DNA of 64,000 nucleotides from Spartobacteria bacterium (GTDB lineage: Bacteria > Verrucomicrobiota > Verrucomicrobiia > Chthoniobacterales > UBA10450): positions 153,929 to 217,928 of the forward strand of contig PNAA01000034.1 in assembly GCA_003169975.1 (NCBI GenBank), read 5' to 3'. Positions 63,769 through 64,000 of the stretch are shown here, piece after piece. Below the pieces are notes generated by a model. That model was not told where the DNA came from. It did not search any database and saw nothing but the letters and a program-made list of their open reading frames with translations. The position numbers and the translations under genes are program-made. Each line of letters opens with the position of its first letter. Within the stretch, counting starts at the first letter, position 1.

Positions 63769-64000
63769 CTAATTTGGCTGGGGCCTGATCGAGTTCGTCG
63801 GCGATGAATTTGTTTGCGACAGCAACAGCGCGAACACTTCGTGATAGAAATTCTCCATGTCCTTGCTCACGCCTGCCAGTGCCCGGGCGCGATCGAGTTG
63901 CGGCTCGTTTTCGCCGGCGACTTTCGCCAGGTGCCAGGCATAGCTTAACGCCTCGGTCTGGGTCAAAAGCAGGGTCTGCTCAAAGGTGTCGCCGGTCTGG
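63769..64000 (-). CDS. Protein of unknown function, C-terminal part
   Basis: The frame is open to the right edge and reads back past a TTG at 63966 (QTGDTFEQTLLLTQTEALSYAW), so only the last 76 residues are seen. It is helical, with the segment LDRARALAGVSKDMENFYHEVFALLLSQ. No family recognised. It may be the first gene of a unit with the AI-2E transporter, 39 bases downstream. Confidence 0.55.
   Translation of the reverse strand, partial: QTGDTFEQTLLLTQTEALSYAWHLAKVAGENEPQLDRARALAGVSKDMENFYHEVFALLLSQTNSSPTNSIRPQPN

Overview
The window is a GC-rich, densely coding chromosomal segment from a Gram-negative bacterium. Outer-membrane receptors, lipoproteins, an ECF sigma factor next to a Ser/Thr kinase, a large family of TolB-like/TPR proteins and dispersed inverted repeats of the GTCATYCTGA type together suggest a soil Verrucomicrobiota (Chthoniobacterales-like). 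That placement is inference from gene content; there is no rRNA or marker gene here. No tRNA, rRNA, CRISPR array, integrase or transposase was seen.

Layout. 1-5.9 kb: end of a D-amino-acid oxidase, an EamA exporter, an OsmC/cyclase pair, a frameshifted FAD oxidase, an aldolase remnant and an ACT protein. 5.9-12.7 kb: a co-directional run with a TPR protein, a REC/PATAN/pseudokinase protein, an exported protein, a peptidoglycan amidase, bifunctional NAD(P)H-hydrate repair enzyme and a sulfotransferase. 12.7-22.6 kb: two TolB-like/TPR proteins (one with a Ser/Thr kinase head behind an ECF sigma factor), a VapBC-type module and a decayed TonB receptor. 22.7-28.5 kb: a secreted protein, an NlpC/P60-like hydrolase, a small acidic peptide, a DUF3800/DUF4238 pair, SurE and an ArsR/SRPBCC pair. 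28.6-36 kb: M1 aminopeptidase, EamA exporter with a second copy of the small peptide, alcohol dehydrogenase and a BNR propeller protein. 36-45.5 kb: three more TolB-like/TPR proteins, an ATPase and a decayed FadL-type porin. 45.6-56.7 kb: a membrane patatin and a heme-oxidoreductase cluster (di-heme lipoprotein, catalase-like protein, DyP peroxidase). 56.7-64 kb: MOSC protein, WYL remnant, and a kaiC-kaiB-kaiB-histidine kinase-response regulator operon followed by an AI-2E transporter.

The strongest unexplained signal is a 9-base word, GCCTAACGA (reverse TCGTTAGGC), present about 39 times exactly, with five more matches to its 8-base core, against roughly 2 expected for an 8-mer on both strands. 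It occurs in both orientations in near-equal numbers and in every usable reading frame, even supplying stop codons, so selection appears to act on DNA rather than protein. This resembles DNA-uptake sequences. It is absent from 1-6.4, 14.3-19.9, 22.2-27.7 and 56.3-64 kb, which overlap the segments that look accessory (VapBC, TonB receptor, DUF3800/DUF4238, kai operon).

The second theme is a local expansion of TolB-like/TPR proteins: five full copies with interchangeable heads (two-helix membrane module, kinase, nucleotide cyclase) and three fossils. Several genes here are broken: the TonB receptor, FadL porin, FAD oxidase, aldolase and WYL regulator. Many of the breaks sit in homopolymer runs, so some may be sequence errors, but the FadL gene also carries an in-frame stop.
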